Shown: positions 37,367 to 46,156, counted from the stretch's first letter. The stretch is 64,000 bases of DNA from Saccharomonospora piscinae (GCF_005862235.1 NZ_VCEK01000001.1:372001-436000), one strand, 5' to 3'. The notes: a model not told the origin generated them from the letters alone. Numbers and translations: made by a program.

Positions 37367-40187
37367 CAGCCGTTCCGGCCAGCCCGGCTCGCTCCCCGGC
37401 GCCGACCCCGGGCTCGTGGCGACGTTGGAGGCCGCCGTGCCCGGCGCCGTCGCGGCCCGCGACACCGACCGGCTCGCGTTCGCCCACGACGCCTCGCACT
37501 ACCTGCTGGTGCCACGCGCCGTCGTCACACCGCGCGACGCCAGCCAACTGGCAGGGCTTCTGCGCACCAGCGCGGCACACGGCCTGCCCCTGACGTTCCG
37601 CTCGGGCGGCACCAGCCTGTCCGGGCAGGCCACCGGCGACGGGCTGCTGGTCGACACCCGCAGGCACTTCCGCGACATCGACGTCCTCGACGACGGCGCC
37701 CGCGTACGGGTTCAGCCCGGCGCCACCGTCCGCGCCGTCAACGCCCGGCTCGCCCGCCACGGGCGCAAACTGGGGCCCGATCCCGCCAGCGAGACCGCCT
37801 GCACCATCGGCGGCGTCGTCGCGAACAACTCCAGCGGCATGGCCTGCGGCACCGAGCACAACACCTACCGCACGCTCGAATCCGCCGTGCTCGTGCTGCC
37901 TTCCGGCACCGTGCTGGACACCGGAGCCCCCGACGCCGACGACCGGTTGAAGGCACTGGAACCGGAGATCCACGCCGGGTTGCTCCGGCTGCGCGACCGC
38001 GTGCGCGGCGACCCCGCCTCCGTCGAGGCCATCCGGCGCCTGTATTCGCTGAAGAACACCATGGGCTACGGCGTCAACTCCTTCGTCGACCACACCCGCC
38101 CCGTCGACATCCTGACCCACCTCGTGATCGGCAGCGAGGGCACGCTCGCCTTCGTCGCCGAGGCCACCTTCCGCACCGTCGCGTCCCACCCGCACGCGGC
38201 CACCGGGCTGCTGACCTTTCCCGACCTCGCCGCGGCGACCGGCGCGCTTCCCGAACTCGTCGCCGCAGGCTTCACCACGGTCGAACTGCTCGACGCCACG
38301 AGCCTGCGGGTCGCCCAGCGCTCGCCGCAGGTCACCGCCCAGCTGCGGGACCTGCGGGTGCAGGAGCACGCGGCGCTACTCGTCGAGTACCAGGAACCGA
38401 CCGTCGAGCAACGCGACCAGCGCGTCGCCGACGCGAAGCCCCTGCTCACGTCACTGCCACTGGCCACCGACGGCAGCCTCAGCAGCGACAGCGACACCCG
38501 CGCGGCGCTCTGGCACATCCGCAAGGGCCTCTACGCCGCCGTGGCCGGTGCCCGGCCGTCCGGCACCACTGCGCTGCTGGAGGACATCGCCGTCCCCGTC
38601 GACCGGCTCCTGCCGACCTGCCGGACGCTGACCGGGTTGTTCGACAGCCACGGCTACACCGACGGCGTGATCTTCGGCCACGCCAGGGACGGCAACATCC
38701 ACTTCCTGCTCAACGAGAACTTCGACCGGCCCGAGCAACTACGCCGCTACCTCGCCTTCACCGACGAACTGGTCGACCTCGTCCTCGGCGAGGGCGGGAC
38801 GCTGAAGGCCGAACACGGCACCGGGCGCATGATGGCGCCGTACGTGCGCCGCCAGTACGGCGACGAACTGTACGACGTGATGCGGGAGACCAAGCGGCTG
38901 CTCGACCCACACGGTCTGCTCAACCCGGGCATCATGCTCACCGACGACGACACCGTCCACATCAGCCACCTCAAGTCCACACCCACGGTCGAGAGCGAGG
39001 TCGACCGCTGCGTCGAGTGCGGGTACTGCGAACCCGTCTGCCCCAGCCAGGACCTCACCACCTCTCCCCGCAGGCGCATCGTGCTCCGGCGCGAGATCGC
39101 CCGCGCCAGGACCGAGGGCGACACCGACCTCGCCGACCGGCTCGAGCGGGATTACCAGTACGACGCCCTCGACACCTGCGCGGTCGACGGACTCTGCCGC
39201 ACCGCGTGCCCCGTGCTCATCGACACCGGCGACCTCACCCGCCGGTTACGCGCCGAGCAACGGGGCCGAGCCGAGCAGGCGGTCTGGACCTCGGCGGCCC
39301 GGCACTGGGACGGGGTCACCCGCGCGGCGGCCGGTGCGCTCGACCTCGCGCACGCCGTGCCCGACGCCCTACCGGCCACCGCCACCCGGGCGGGCCGGGC
39401 ACTGCTGGGCGACGAAACGGTGCCAGCCTGGACACCGGACCTGCCGGGCGGAGGAACACGGCGACAGCCCCGGCCGTCGGCCCACCCGCGCGCGGTGTAC
39501 CTGCCAGCATGCCTGTCGACGATGTTCGCCTCCGCCGACGACGGCCCGGGAGTCCGCGACGCGTTCCTGGCGCTCTGCGACCGCGCAGGGATCGAGGTCA
39601 GGGTGCCCGGCCAGATCGCATCGCTGTGCTGCGGCACACCGTGGAAGTCCAAGGGCCTGAACAGCGGCTACGACACCATGCGCGACCGGGTCCTGCCCGC
39701 CGTGCGCGACGCGACCGACGGCGGGGCGCTGCCCGTGGTGGTCGACGCGACCTCCTGCACCGAGGGCTTCACACTGATGCTCGCCGACGAGGGCATCGAG
39801 GTGATCGACGCCGTGGCGTTCACCGACGCGCAACTGCTGCCGCTGCTGCCGGACGCGCGGCGCGTCCCGTCCGTCGTACTCCACCCGACCTGCTCGTCGA
39901 CCCAGCTAGGGCTCAACCCGGCGCTGGAGCGCGTCGCGTCGGCCGCGGCGCACAAGGTCATCGTGCCCGACGACTGGAGTTGCTGCGCCTTCGCGGGTGA
40001 CCGGGGGTTGCTGCACCCCGAACTCACGGCGTCGGCCACCGCCGCCGAGGCAAGCGCCGTGCGAGAGCACGACGCCACGGCCCACGTATCCGTCAACCGA
40101 ACCTGCGAACTGGGCATGACCAGAGCCACCGGCCGCCCCTACCGGCACGTCCTCGAACTACTGGAAGAAACGACCCGCCCCAAGTAA
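37353..40187 (+). CDS. Fused FAD-linked 2-hydroxyacid dehydrogenase with Fe-S and CCG domains
   Basis: 944 residues. An FAD-binding PCMH domain at about 50-230 (LTFRSGGTSLSGQATGDGLL; GGVVANNSSGMACG) and an FAD-oxidase C domain at about 260-530 are followed by two 4Fe-4S clusters near 545-625 (CVECGYCEPVCP; CAVDGLCRTACP) and a CCG-type cysteine domain (HPTCSSTQLG, DDWSCCAFAGD). This equals GlcD plus GlcF in one chain. It oxidises D-lactate, glycolate or another D-2-hydroxyacid into the respiratory chain. GGAGGTGA precedes the GTG at 37353, and the gene overlaps the dehydratase by 14 bp. Confidence 0.9.
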   Translation: MNRTDSRSGQPGSLPGADPGLVATLEAAVPGAVAARDTDRLAFAHDASHYLLVPRAVVTPRDASQLAGLLRTSAAHGLPLTFRSGGTSLSGQATGDGLLVDTRRHFRDIDVLDDGARVRVQPGATVRAVNARLARHGRKLGPDPASETACTIGGVVANNSSGMACGTEHNTYRTLESAVLVLPSGTVLDTGAPDADDRLKALEPEIHAGLLRLRDRVRGDPASVEAIRRLYSLKNTMGYGVNSFVDHTRPVDILTHLVIGSEGTLAFVAEATFRTVASHPHAATGLLTFPDLAAATGALPELVAAGFTTVELLDATSLRVAQRSPQVTAQLRDLRVQEHAALLVEYQEPTVEQRDQRVADAKPLLTSLPLATDGSLSSDSDTRAALWHIRKGLYAAVAGARPSGTTALLEDIAVPVDRLLPTCRTLTGLFDSHGYTDGVIFGHARDGNIHFLLNENFDRPEQLRRYLAFTDELVDLVLGEGGTLKAEHGTGRMMAPYVRRQYGDELYDVMRETKRLLDPHGLLNPGIMLTDDDTVHISHLKSTPTVESEVDRCVECGYCEPVCPSQDLTTSPRRRIVLRREIARARTEGDTDLADRLERDYQYDALDTCAVDGLCRTACPVLIDTGDLTRRLRAEQRGRAEQAVWTSAARHWDGVTRAAAGALDLAHAVPDALPATATRAGRALLGDETVPAWTPDLPGGGTRRQPRPSAHPRAVYLPACLSTMFASADDGPGVRDAFLALCDRAGIEVRVPGQIASLCCGTPWKSKGLNSGYDTMRDRVLPAVRDATDGGALPVVVDATSCTEGFTLMLADEGIEVIDAVAFTDAQLLPLLPDARRVPSVVLHPTCSSTQLGLNPALERVASAAAHKVIVPDDWSCCAFAGDRGLLHPELTASATAAEASAVREHDATAHVSVNRTCELGMTRATGRPYRHVLELLEETTRPK

Positions 40188-40279
40188 GCCGTGTCCGCAG
40201 CCTGCGTAGCCGTGTCCGCAGCCTGCGTAGCCGTGTCCGCAGCCTGCGTAGCCGTGTCCGCATCGCAGGATGCGGACAT
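40187..40279. repeat. 21-bp minisatellite cluster 1 with terminal hairpin
   Basis: Three perfect 21-bp units AGCCGTGTCCGCAGCCTGCGT begin at 40187, 40208 and 40229, with a partial fourth. The fourth runs into a hairpin with arms TGTCCGCAT and ATGCGGACA (40255-40278). It starts at the stop codon of the oxidase gene and ends at the convergent MerR gene. It could act as terminator; the same unit recurs at three other loci. Confidence 0.9.
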
Positions 40280-40281
40280 GA

Positions 40282-40692
40282 CTACTGCGACCGTCGCCCA
40301 CTGAGCTGCAGCCCTGGATCGTAGTTCCGGTCCGAAGGGTTGGTGGAAAAGGCTGCCGGTCGGCTCGTCAGCTCAGTGAGGCGCTCGTGATGGAACGCCA
40401 ACTGGGTAAGTCGCGCGTCGAGCCGCGCGAGCTGGTCCCGCAACAGTGGATCGAGACACGGCTCCACGTCGCCACTACCCCTGCAAGCACACGCCAGAAT
40501 CTCTGCGATCACGTGCGTGGGCAGCCCCGCATCCAGCAGTCTGCGGATGCGGCCGACAGGCTCGATGTCGGATTCGTCGTAGCGGCGCTGCCCGGAACTA
40601 GTCCGCGCGGGCGCGAGCAGATTCTGCTCTTCGCAATAGCGCAACAGTCGCGCGCTGACACCGGTAGCTGCCGCGACAGCCCCGATCGGCAG
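40282..40692 (-). pseudogene. MerR-family regulator, 5' end lost or displaced
   Basis: About 137 codons read as a MerR protein: LPIGAVAAATGVSARLLRYCEEQNLL as the winged-helix start, RYDESDIEPVGRIRRLLDAG, then ACACRGSGDVEPCLDPLLRDQLARLDARLTQL. MerR homology begins at 40692 with a CTG codon where an initiator would be expected. No ATG, GTG or TTG lies in frame close upstream; the nearest in-frame ATG is 40827, inside the antisense of the aldo/keto reductase remnant. The original start was probably lost when that remnant was joined head to head at about 40700. CTG initiation is the alternative. Confidence 0.6.
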
Positions 40693-40704
40693 TGCCGGAA
40701 CAAA

Positions 40705-41052
40705 GTCGGCGCATTGGCGGACGCGGTGAAGGCGGGCAAGGTGCGGGCTGTCGGCCTCTCCGAGGTGACAGCCGAACAGGTGGACGCCGCGCGCGAAGTG
40801 ATGCCGGTGACCGCCGTGCAGAACCATGACAATCTCGTCGACCGAGCTCACGAGGATGTCCTGGACGCCACAGGAAAGCACGACACAGCCTTCGTCCCGT
40901 TTTTCCCGCTGTCTTTTGACGCCGATGCCGTTCCGGCTCTCGCGGACGTCGCACGCGAGGTGGGTACCACATCCGGCGACCACGTGAGGGAGAACGTCGA
41001 GGCGCTCGACATCGAATTGAGCGCGGACCTGCTGGCACGGCTCACACCCTGA
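40705..41052 (+). pseudogene. Aldo/keto reductase remnant
   Basis: The reading VGALADAVKAGKVRAVGLSE, then QVDAAREVMPVTAVQNHDNL and NVEALDIELSADLLARLTP, matches the second half of an AKR of the oxidoreductase/potassium-channel-beta type. The first half, with the catalytic tetrad, is missing. The segment between about 40960 and 40990 lacks the usual helix and the RSPVMLPIPGT-type cofactor block, so there is also an internal deletion. An open frame extends left to 40387 but is only the antisense of the MerR gene. Not functional as an AKR. Confidence 0.75.
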
Positions 41053-41070
41053 TGAGTTGCGCCAGCAACC

Positions 41071-41170
41071 CCGGTAGGCGTGTCCGCATCGTGCGACGCG
41101 GACACGCCTACCGGAACTGCGGACACGACGACGCCACGTGCGGACACGACTACGTGGGCTGCGGACACGA
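41071..41170. repeat. 21-bp minisatellite cluster 2 with 17-bp-stem hairpin
   Basis: A perfect hairpin (arms CCGGTAGGCGTGTCCGC and GCGGACACGCCTACCGG, 10-nt loop, 41071-41114) is followed by TGCGGACACGA units at 41118, 41139 and 41160, exactly 21 bp apart and in the opposite orientation to cluster 1. It lies between the AKR remnant and the 3' end of the M14 peptidase gene. Confidence 0.88.
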
Positions 41171-41171
41171 A

Positions 41172-42425
41172 TCACGGCATAGGGTTGCCCGCTTCCTCCA
41201 GGAGGATCTGCACCGCCTCGTCGTTGCGGCGGGTCTCCGGTTCGATCACCTCGTCGGGCGGGTAGAAGCCGTCGAGACCGCCCCCACTCGCGGGATACAT
41301 CTCGAACGTCAGGCTCAGAATCCCGTGCTCACCCCACATCCAGTCGTTGACCGAACCATCGGTGATGTACAGGTCGCTCGACTGTTGCGGCGTGTAGCCG
41401 TTGCTGGCGGCCATGGCCGTGCCGACGTCCTGGAAGCGCTGCGCCTGCTCGCGCGTCATGTCCGGGGCGGTGTCGGCGTAGGTGTAGCCGAAGGGCCACA
41501 GCACCAGCTCCGAGTACGTGTGGAAGTCGATGTGCGCGGTGATCTGCTGCTCACCACCGACGACCCGCGAGTCGACGAACGCGGCGAGCGCGGCCGTCTC
41601 CGGCGCGGAGAACGCCGACGTGCCCCGGTAGGTATCGCTGGAGGGCCAGCTACTGGACCCGCCACAGCAGCCCCACTGATAACCCCAGTTCCGGTTCAGA
41701 TCCGTTCCGCTGCCATCGCGATTCTTACGCCAACCGTGGTAGTAGCCGCCGGAAATGTCGTACTCCGCGCCGTCGGGGTTCACCGTCGGAACGACGAGTA
41801 TCTCCCGGGTGTCGACCAATTCCGTGACCACCGGATCGCTTCCGTAGCCGTCGGTGAACCGTTCGACGATTCGCAGGCACATTTCGGTCGTGAGGTGCTC
41901 GCGGGCATGCTGATTGCAGGTGAAGAGAACCTCGGGCTCGTCCTCGTCCTGCGCGACGTTGTCGCTGATCTTCAGCAGGTGCAGGGCGCGGCCCTCGTGC
42001 GAGTCGCCCACACTCGACAGGGACGCGATGTCGCCGTGCTCGGCCACGACCCTTTCCAGTTCCTCGGTCACCTCGGCGTAGGTGTGGTAGTCCTCGTCGC
42101 CTGCCGGAAAGTCGTTCGCTGAGGTCCGCACATCGGGATTGCGCTCGGCCAGCAGTTCCTCGACCCCGCCGAGTTCGGTGAGGGTCAGTCCTTTCGCTCG
42201 CGCCGCACTCGCCTCGGCGGGGTCGGCGATCAGCGTCACCGTTCCGTCGCGCACACCGAGTACATCGGCACCGGAACGCGCGAGAGCCGTTCTGTCCTCC
42301 GCGCTGGTTCCACTGATCTCGTAGACCGTCCTGTCGTCGGATGGTTGCGCGCTCGTCGTCGCGGAAAGGGGCACGATCAGCGCCATTCCCGCGACGACGG
42401 CCGCGATTCGCCGTGTGTTTCCCAT
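41172..42425 (-). CDS. Secreted M14 zinc carboxypeptidase
   Basis: 417 residues. A signal peptide (MGNTRRIAAVVAGMALIVPL, cleaved near TSAQ, residue 26) is followed by a short pro-region and an M14 domain from about 110. Zinc ligands are His173 and Glu176 (NQHAREHL) and His302 (IDFHTYSE); the catalytic Glu is Glu374 (LTFEMYP). TDLNRNWGYQWG is the substrate-binding block. It cleaves C-terminal residues from peptides outside the cell, as in Streptomyces zinc carboxypeptidases. It lies downstream of another secreted-protein gene on the same strand. Confidence 0.93.
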   Translation of the reverse strand: MGNTRRIAAVVAGMALIVPLSATTSAQPSDDRTVYEISGTSAEDRTALARSGADVLGVRDGTVTLIADPAEASAARAKGLTLTELGGVEELLAERNPDVRTSANDFPAGDEDYHTYAEVTEELERVVAEHGDIASLSSVGDSHEGRALHLLKISDNVAQDEDEPEVLFTCNQHAREHLTTEMCLRIVERFTDGYGSDPVVTELVDTREILVVPTVNPDGAEYDISGGYYHGWRKNRDGSGTDLNRNWGYQWGCCGGSSSWPSSDTYRGTSAFSAPETAALAAFVDSRVVGGEQQITAHIDFHTYSELVLWPFGYTYADTAPDMTREQAQRFQDVGTAMAASNGYTPQQSSDLYITDGSVNDWMWGEHGILSLTFEMYPASGGGLDGFYPPDEVIEPETRRNDEAVQILLEEAGNPMP

Positions 42426-42506
42426 CCATTCAGAGTGACGAGGCGTGATTGTCCGAACAACCCGCCGAAAGTCGGGACACCAGGCTTTCGGGCGGACGTC
42501 CGATTG

Positions 42507-42965
42507 TTAGAAGGCCAGTTGGCCACCGATCTTGACGTTCCTGTCTGAATGGTGCAGCACGACATAGAACTTGGTGCCGTCAAGCACATCGGAGGCCAGC
42601 ACCGTCCACCCGCTCCCGAGCTCAGGCACGCGCTTCGGGGATCCACAATACGGATCGCCCCAGGTGGGAAGGAAGCACACGACGGCGTAATGGAGGGTCC
42701 GAGTTGGACCCGACCGCCGCGTCGTCCTGATGTTGATGTCGTTGCAGCGACTGCTCGCCGTATAGGTCCCGGATGACGGAACCCGCAGTTCTGGCGATGT
42801 CTGCGTCCACTGCACCGCCCCGCCGTAGCAGGTCGCCGCCGCTGTCACCTCCCCCGATTCCCCCGACGCCGACGGCACCGCCGCCGCGCTCCCCGCACCC
42901 GTCGCGAGCAGTAACAGCGCCCCCGACAGCACCGTGGCCGCCCTCGCCCGCAGCTTCGTCTTCAT
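42507..42965 (-). CDS. Small secreted protein with Cys pairs
   Basis: 152 residues. The signal peptide MKTKLRARAATVLSGALLLL ends at an AXA site (GSAAAVPSA, near residue 30). The mature part has four Cys in TCYGG, SRCND, VCFLP and YCGSP contexts. I recognise no domain. A GAGGGGAG ribosome site 4-11 nt before the ATG at 42965 supports this start over an upstream frame to 43106. The M14 carboxypeptidase gene begins 81 nt after its stop on the same strand. The role is unknown. Confidence 0.8.
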   Translation of the reverse strand: MKTKLRARAATVLSGALLLLATGAGSAAAVPSASGESGEVTAAATCYGGAVQWTQTSPELRVPSSGTYTASSRCNDINIRTTRRSGPTRTLHYAVVCFLPTWGDPYCGSPKRVPELGSGWTVLASDVLDGTKFYVVLHHSDRNVKIGGQLAF

Positions 42966-43084
42966 CCGCTCCCCCTCGCTGACACGGATCGAGTCGATCC
43001 CCTGACCACCCAACCCTGCACCCGCGAGCGGACACCCCGCGTCGGGCGAACGCCCGACACACCGACATTCCGTGCCCGGCTGGA

Positions 43085-43828
43085 TCAGACCAGCGTGCGC
43101 AGCCACTCGTCGAACGTGGTCGGCGCGAGGCGGGCTCCCTCGCCGGGCAGCAGCACCTCGCCCGCCATCGTCGCGTCGAACACACCCGACCAGGTGGGCA
43201 CCAGCCGCACGTCACGGCCGAGCGCCTGGTGCGTACGCCGCGCCATGTCCACCAGATCCTGGGTCTCCGGACCCGCGACGTCGGTGTAGCGGCCCTGTGG
43301 CTCGCCGACGACCAGTTCGGCCAGGATCTCGCCCACGTCGGCCGGAGCGATGGGCTGCACGAGCAGCGGCGCGATCGCGGCGACCCCGTCCTGTTCGGTC
43401 CATCCCGCCACCATGGCGGCGAAGTCGTGGAACTGCGTGACGGGCACGATGGTCCACGGCACCGGGCCCTCACCGACCAGTCGTTCCTGCGCCCGCTTTC
43501 CGGCGTAGTGCGCGTTGCCGTCGACGTCGTGGATGCCGACGATCGACAGCAGCACGTGGTGCCGCACGCCGGCCCTGGCCTCGGCCGCGAGCAGGTTCCG
43601 CGTGGTGGCACCGAAGTACTCCGCCGTCGCGGCGGCGTCGCCCACGGGTGCGTTGGTCGCGTCGACGACGGCGTCGACGCCGTTCAGCGCGGCGTCCAGC
43701 CCCTCCCCGCTCACGAGATCCACGCCGAGCGAGCGGCTGATCCGTACGACCTCGTGGCCGTGGCGTTCGAGTACGGCGGCCGTGTGGGATCCGATGTTCC
43801 CTGTCGCTCCCGCGACGGCGACTCGCAT
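43085..43828 (-). CDS. NmrA/SDR-like NAD(P)-binding protein
   Basis: 247 residues of the atypical SDR type: VAVAGATGNIGSHTAAVLERHG is the NAD(P)-binding start, and YAGKRAQERLVGEGPVPWTIV covers the usual YxxxK-like area. Relatives are NmrA redox sensors, quinone reductases and NAD-dependent epimerase-like proteins. GGAGA 8 nt before the ATG at 43828 sets the start. It is divergent from an Rrf2 regulator gene 85 bp away, whose target it probably is. Confidence 0.85.
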   Translation of the reverse strand: MRVAVAGATGNIGSHTAAVLERHGHEVVRISRSLGVDLVSGEGLDAALNGVDAVVDATNAPVGDAAATAEYFGATTRNLLAAEARAGVRHHVLLSIVGIHDVDGNAHYAGKRAQERLVGEGPVPWTIVPVTQFHDFAAMVAGWTEQDGVAAIAPLLVQPIAPADVGEILAELVVGEPQGRYTDVAGPETQDLVDMARRTHQALGRDVRLVPTWSGVFDATMAGEVLLPGEGARLAPTTFDEWLRTLV

Positions 43829-43913
43829 GACTGTCTCCTTCTGTGCTGGACGGGACACCGGCACACTATCGAGGATAAAATAGGTCCGCAATATCGTTGT
43901 TAGACTGGGTGGT

Positions 43914-44384
43914 GTGAAACTGCCACTGAGCACGGAATGGGTGTTGCACTGCGCGACGGCGCTGGCGCAGCTCGAGCCGCACACCGCCGTGTCCACGGCC
44001 CAGTTCGCGGAGCACTACGACATCCCGGCTCCGTACCTCGCCAAGCAGTTGAAGGCACTCGTGAAGGCCGGTGTGCTGAGCGCCGCCCCGGGACCCCGTG
44101 GTGGTTTCCGGCTGGCCAGAGCGCCCGAGGCCATCACGCTGCTGGAGATCGTGGAGGCGGTCGACGGCTCCGCCGCGCCGTACGAGTGCCACGAGATCCG
44201 CCAACGCGGGCGCGGCGCTCTGGCGCCGGAGGAGTGCCGCCGCACCTGTGTGCTCGCCGTGCGGATGGCCGAGGCTCACGACGCGTGGCGCCGCAGCCTC
44301 GCCGCCGTGTCGCTCGCCGACGTCGTGGCCGACATCCCGCCCGACGCGCCCGCGCGCACGCGCGCTCTGCTCGCCGGCTCGTGA
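43914..44384 (+). CDS. Rrf2-family regulator with three-Cys motif
   Basis: 156 residues. A winged helix at about 5-75 (AQFAEHYDIPAPYLAKQLKALVKAGVLSAAPGPRGGF) is followed by a loop with three Cys: YECHEI, then EECRRTC. This matches Fe-S or thiol sensing in IscR/NsrR-type Rrf2 proteins. The GTG at 43914 follows TAGACT by 7 nt with no ribosome site, so the mRNA may be leaderless. It is divergent from the NmrA-like gene, suggesting redox or nitrosative control of that gene. Confidence 0.88.
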   Translation: MKLPLSTEWVLHCATALAQLEPHTAVSTAQFAEHYDIPAPYLAKQLKALVKAGVLSAAPGPRGGFRLARAPEAITLLEIVEAVDGSAAPYECHEIRQRGRGALAPEECRRTCVLAVRMAEAHDAWRRSLAAVSLADVVADIPPDAPARTRALLAGS

Positions 44385-44391
44385 CGGGACA

Positions 44392-44964
44392 TCAGCTGAC
44401 CCGCGGCCCGCGGGCGGGCGTGACGGTGAGGTCGAGCCGGATCGGCAGGCCGGGGTCGGCCAGTGCCGACCGCGCATGCGCGAGCGCCTCAGTCTCGATC
44501 CGGTCCCGCAACTCCGCCAGATCGGCGCTGTCCTCGACCGTGACGGCCACACCGAGCACGGGCCGTTCGGCGTCCCCGACCAGCCTGACGTCACTGCCCA
44601 CCACACCGCTGTAGCCGTCGATCTCCCCGGCCACCGCCCGCGTCACCGCGTCGGGGCGCAACGTCGTGCGTCCCGGCCCGCCCGCGTCGACCGGGAGATC
44701 GCCGGTGCGCTGCGTGGAGAACAGGATCGCCAGCAGCCAGCGCACACACAACAACACGAGCACGAGCGCCGCCACGGCCACCACCGGCCAGAACCACGAG
44801 CTCTCGCGGCGCACGAAGTCCCCCACCGCGTTGTCGCCCAGCGACCGCCCCGCCGCACCGTCACCGAAGGCACCGAGCGAGAGCGCGCCGCCGAGCCCGC
44901 CCGCGGCCACCAGAAGCAGTGCGAGCACGGTCAGTGTCGTGCGATTCGTCCGATCGGCATGCAT
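44392..44964 (-). CDS. amaP: AmaP-like membrane protein of the Asp23 operon
   Basis: 190 residues with two membrane segments (TVLALLLVAAGGLGGALSLG and WFWPVVAVAALVLVLLCVRW) and a C-terminal soluble part of about 110 residues. The layout matches the alkaline-shock membrane anchor protein AmaP, which tethers Asp23/Gls24 proteins to the membrane. ATG at 44964 is chosen because AGGAG lies 6 nt upstream; GTG at 44967 is the alternative. It overlaps the DUF6286 stop. Last gene of the six-gene operon. Confidence 0.75.
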   Translation of the reverse strand: MHADRTNRTTLTVLALLLVAAGGLGGALSLGAFGDGAAGRSLGDNAVGDFVRRESSWFWPVVAVAALVLVLLCVRWLLAILFSTQRTGDLPVDAGGPGRTTLRPDAVTRAVAGEIDGYSGVVGSDVRLVGDAERPVLGVAVTVEDSADLAELRDRIETEALAHARSALADPGLPIRLDLTVTPARGPRVS

Positions 44965-45509
44965 CACGCGCTCCTGGTCCGGACCGAGACCGACGGGGCC
45001 GAGCGCAGCCGCAACCGGTCGACGGCCTCCTTCGCCGCCTCGGACGTGTCGTCGGCGACCCTGCCCAGGGTCGTGCGGTCGCGGCTGGCCGCCGTCGCCA
45101 TCACCTTCACGGCGCGGCGCTTCACCGTGACGCGCGCCGACCGCACCCCGTCGACCCGCGTGACCGCGGCCCGCACCGCCTCCGCCACCCCCCGGCGCGT
45201 GTAGGCCGTGTCGATCGGCTCGCCCCGCGCGTCGTCGGTTCGCGGCGCGACGCGCAGACGCCGCAGTCTAGGCCGGGTCAGCTCGGCCGCCAGCAACAGC
45301 AGCCCGGCTGCCAGCAGGATCGCGCACACGACCCGCACCACGGTGTCCTCCCACGCCGTGCGCTGCGTCCAGCGCACCGCCGCCTGCCAGTCCCACCACA
45401 CCGGCCCGCGGTCGAGTGCCGCCGCGACCACCTCGACGATGACCAGCACACCCCCGGCGGCGAGCGCCAGCGCCAGCACGGTCGCCAGCAGCCGGTTGAC
45501 CACCCTCAT
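44964..45509 (-). CDS. DUF6286-like membrane protein
   Basis: 181 residues: two hydrophobic segments in the first 75 residues (LLATVLALALAAGGVLVIVEVV; VVCAILLAAGLLLLAAEL) and a C-terminal domain of about 90 residues rich in Arg and Val. This matches the DUF6286 proteins that accompany Asp23 genes in actinomycetes. GGAGGAG 6 nt upstream fixes the ATG at 45509. Probably a membrane partner of the Asp23 proteins; the molecular role is unknown. Confidence 0.75.
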   Translation of the reverse strand: MRVVNRLLATVLALALAAGGVLVIVEVVAAALDRGPVWWDWQAAVRWTQRTAWEDTVVRVVCAILLAAGLLLLAAELTRPRLRRLRVAPRTDDARGEPIDTAYTRRGVAEAVRAAVTRVDGVRSARVTVKRRAVKVMATAASRDRTTLGRVADDTSEAAKEAVDRLRLRSAPSVSVRTRSA

Positions 45510-45537
45510 CGTGACTCCTCCCCGGGTCCCCTCACCG

Positions 45538-45957
45538 TCACCGCGCCCTCGGCTGCGGCTCCGAGCGCGTGACCAGGTCGGTGACCTCGATGTCGAGATC
45601 GGTGACCGTGAGACCGGTCAACCACTCGATCCGCTCGGTCACCCGGTGCCGCACCTCGGCGCAGACCTCGGCAACCGACGCGGGCCACCGCACGCTGAGG
45701 ACGACGTGAACCCGGGCCCGCGCGCCGTCCACCCTGGCGGAGGTCTTCGGCCGCCCGGCCAGGCTCGTGCGCCGCACCCCGGGCGCCCGGGCCTCCCCCA
45801 GCGAGCGCCCCAGCATCCCGGATGCCGCCGAGCCCGCGTCCGGGACCTCGGCCGCCGCCACCGCGGCGAGCGTGGCCACCACGCGGTCGCTGATGTCGAT
45901 CCGGCCGAACTCGGTGCGGCCCGGCCGCGCTCGGCCCTCCGCCGGAGCCGCCGTCAT
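45538..45957 (-). CDS. Asp23/Gls24-family protein, third member
   Basis: 139 residues. FGRIDISDRVVATLAAVAAAEV at the start and RVTERIEWLTGLTVTDLDIEVTDL at the end match the Asp23/Gls24 domain (PF03780). These small cytosolic proteins associate with the membrane and affect cell-envelope stress tolerance. The ATG overlaps the DUF2273 stop by 4 bp. Confidence 0.85.
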   Translation of the reverse strand: MTAAPAEGRARPGRTEFGRIDISDRVVATLAAVAAAEVPDAGSAASGMLGRSLGEARAPGVRRTSLAGRPKTSARVDGARARVHVVLSVRWPASVAEVCAEVRHRVTERIEWLTGLTVTDLDIEVTDLVTRSEPQPRAR

Positions 45958-46136
45958 CGGCTCTGGCGCCGTTCCGGCACGAACCGGTAGACATCGATGT
46001 CGCCGTCGAGCACCTTGCCGACCACATAGCCGATCAACGCCACGAACACGACGATCAACATCTGCCCGAAGCCGCCGAACGCCCATGCGAGGCCGAACGC
46101 CACCCCGACCAGCGTTCCCATGTACGCGCGAGTCAT
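45954..46136 (-). CDS. DUF2273-like small membrane protein
   Basis: 60 residues with two hydrophobic segments (YMGTLVGVAFGLAWAFGGFG and QMLIVVFVALIGYVVGKVL), then DGDIDVYRFVPERR, the pattern of DUF2273 proteins that always neighbour Asp23 genes. GGAGG 9-13 nt before the ATG at 46136 supports the short start. It is overlapped by 4 bp at its end with the next Asp23 gene. Confidence 0.82.
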   Translation of the reverse strand: MTRAYMGTLVGVAFGLAWAFGGFGQMLIVVFVALIGYVVGKVLDGDIDVYRFVPERRQSR

Positions 46137-46156
46137 GGTCCCTACCTCCACTCGAA

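Noticed and set aside
40387-41052. Intact 221-codon gene on the plus strand
   Set aside because: The first third is antisense MerR sequence. Only the part after 40705 is AKR-like, and it lacks the catalytic half.
41172-42425. M14 carboxypeptidase as self-resistance target of the cluster product
   Set aside because: It lies more than 11 kb outside the cluster with unrelated genes between; nothing in the sequence links them.
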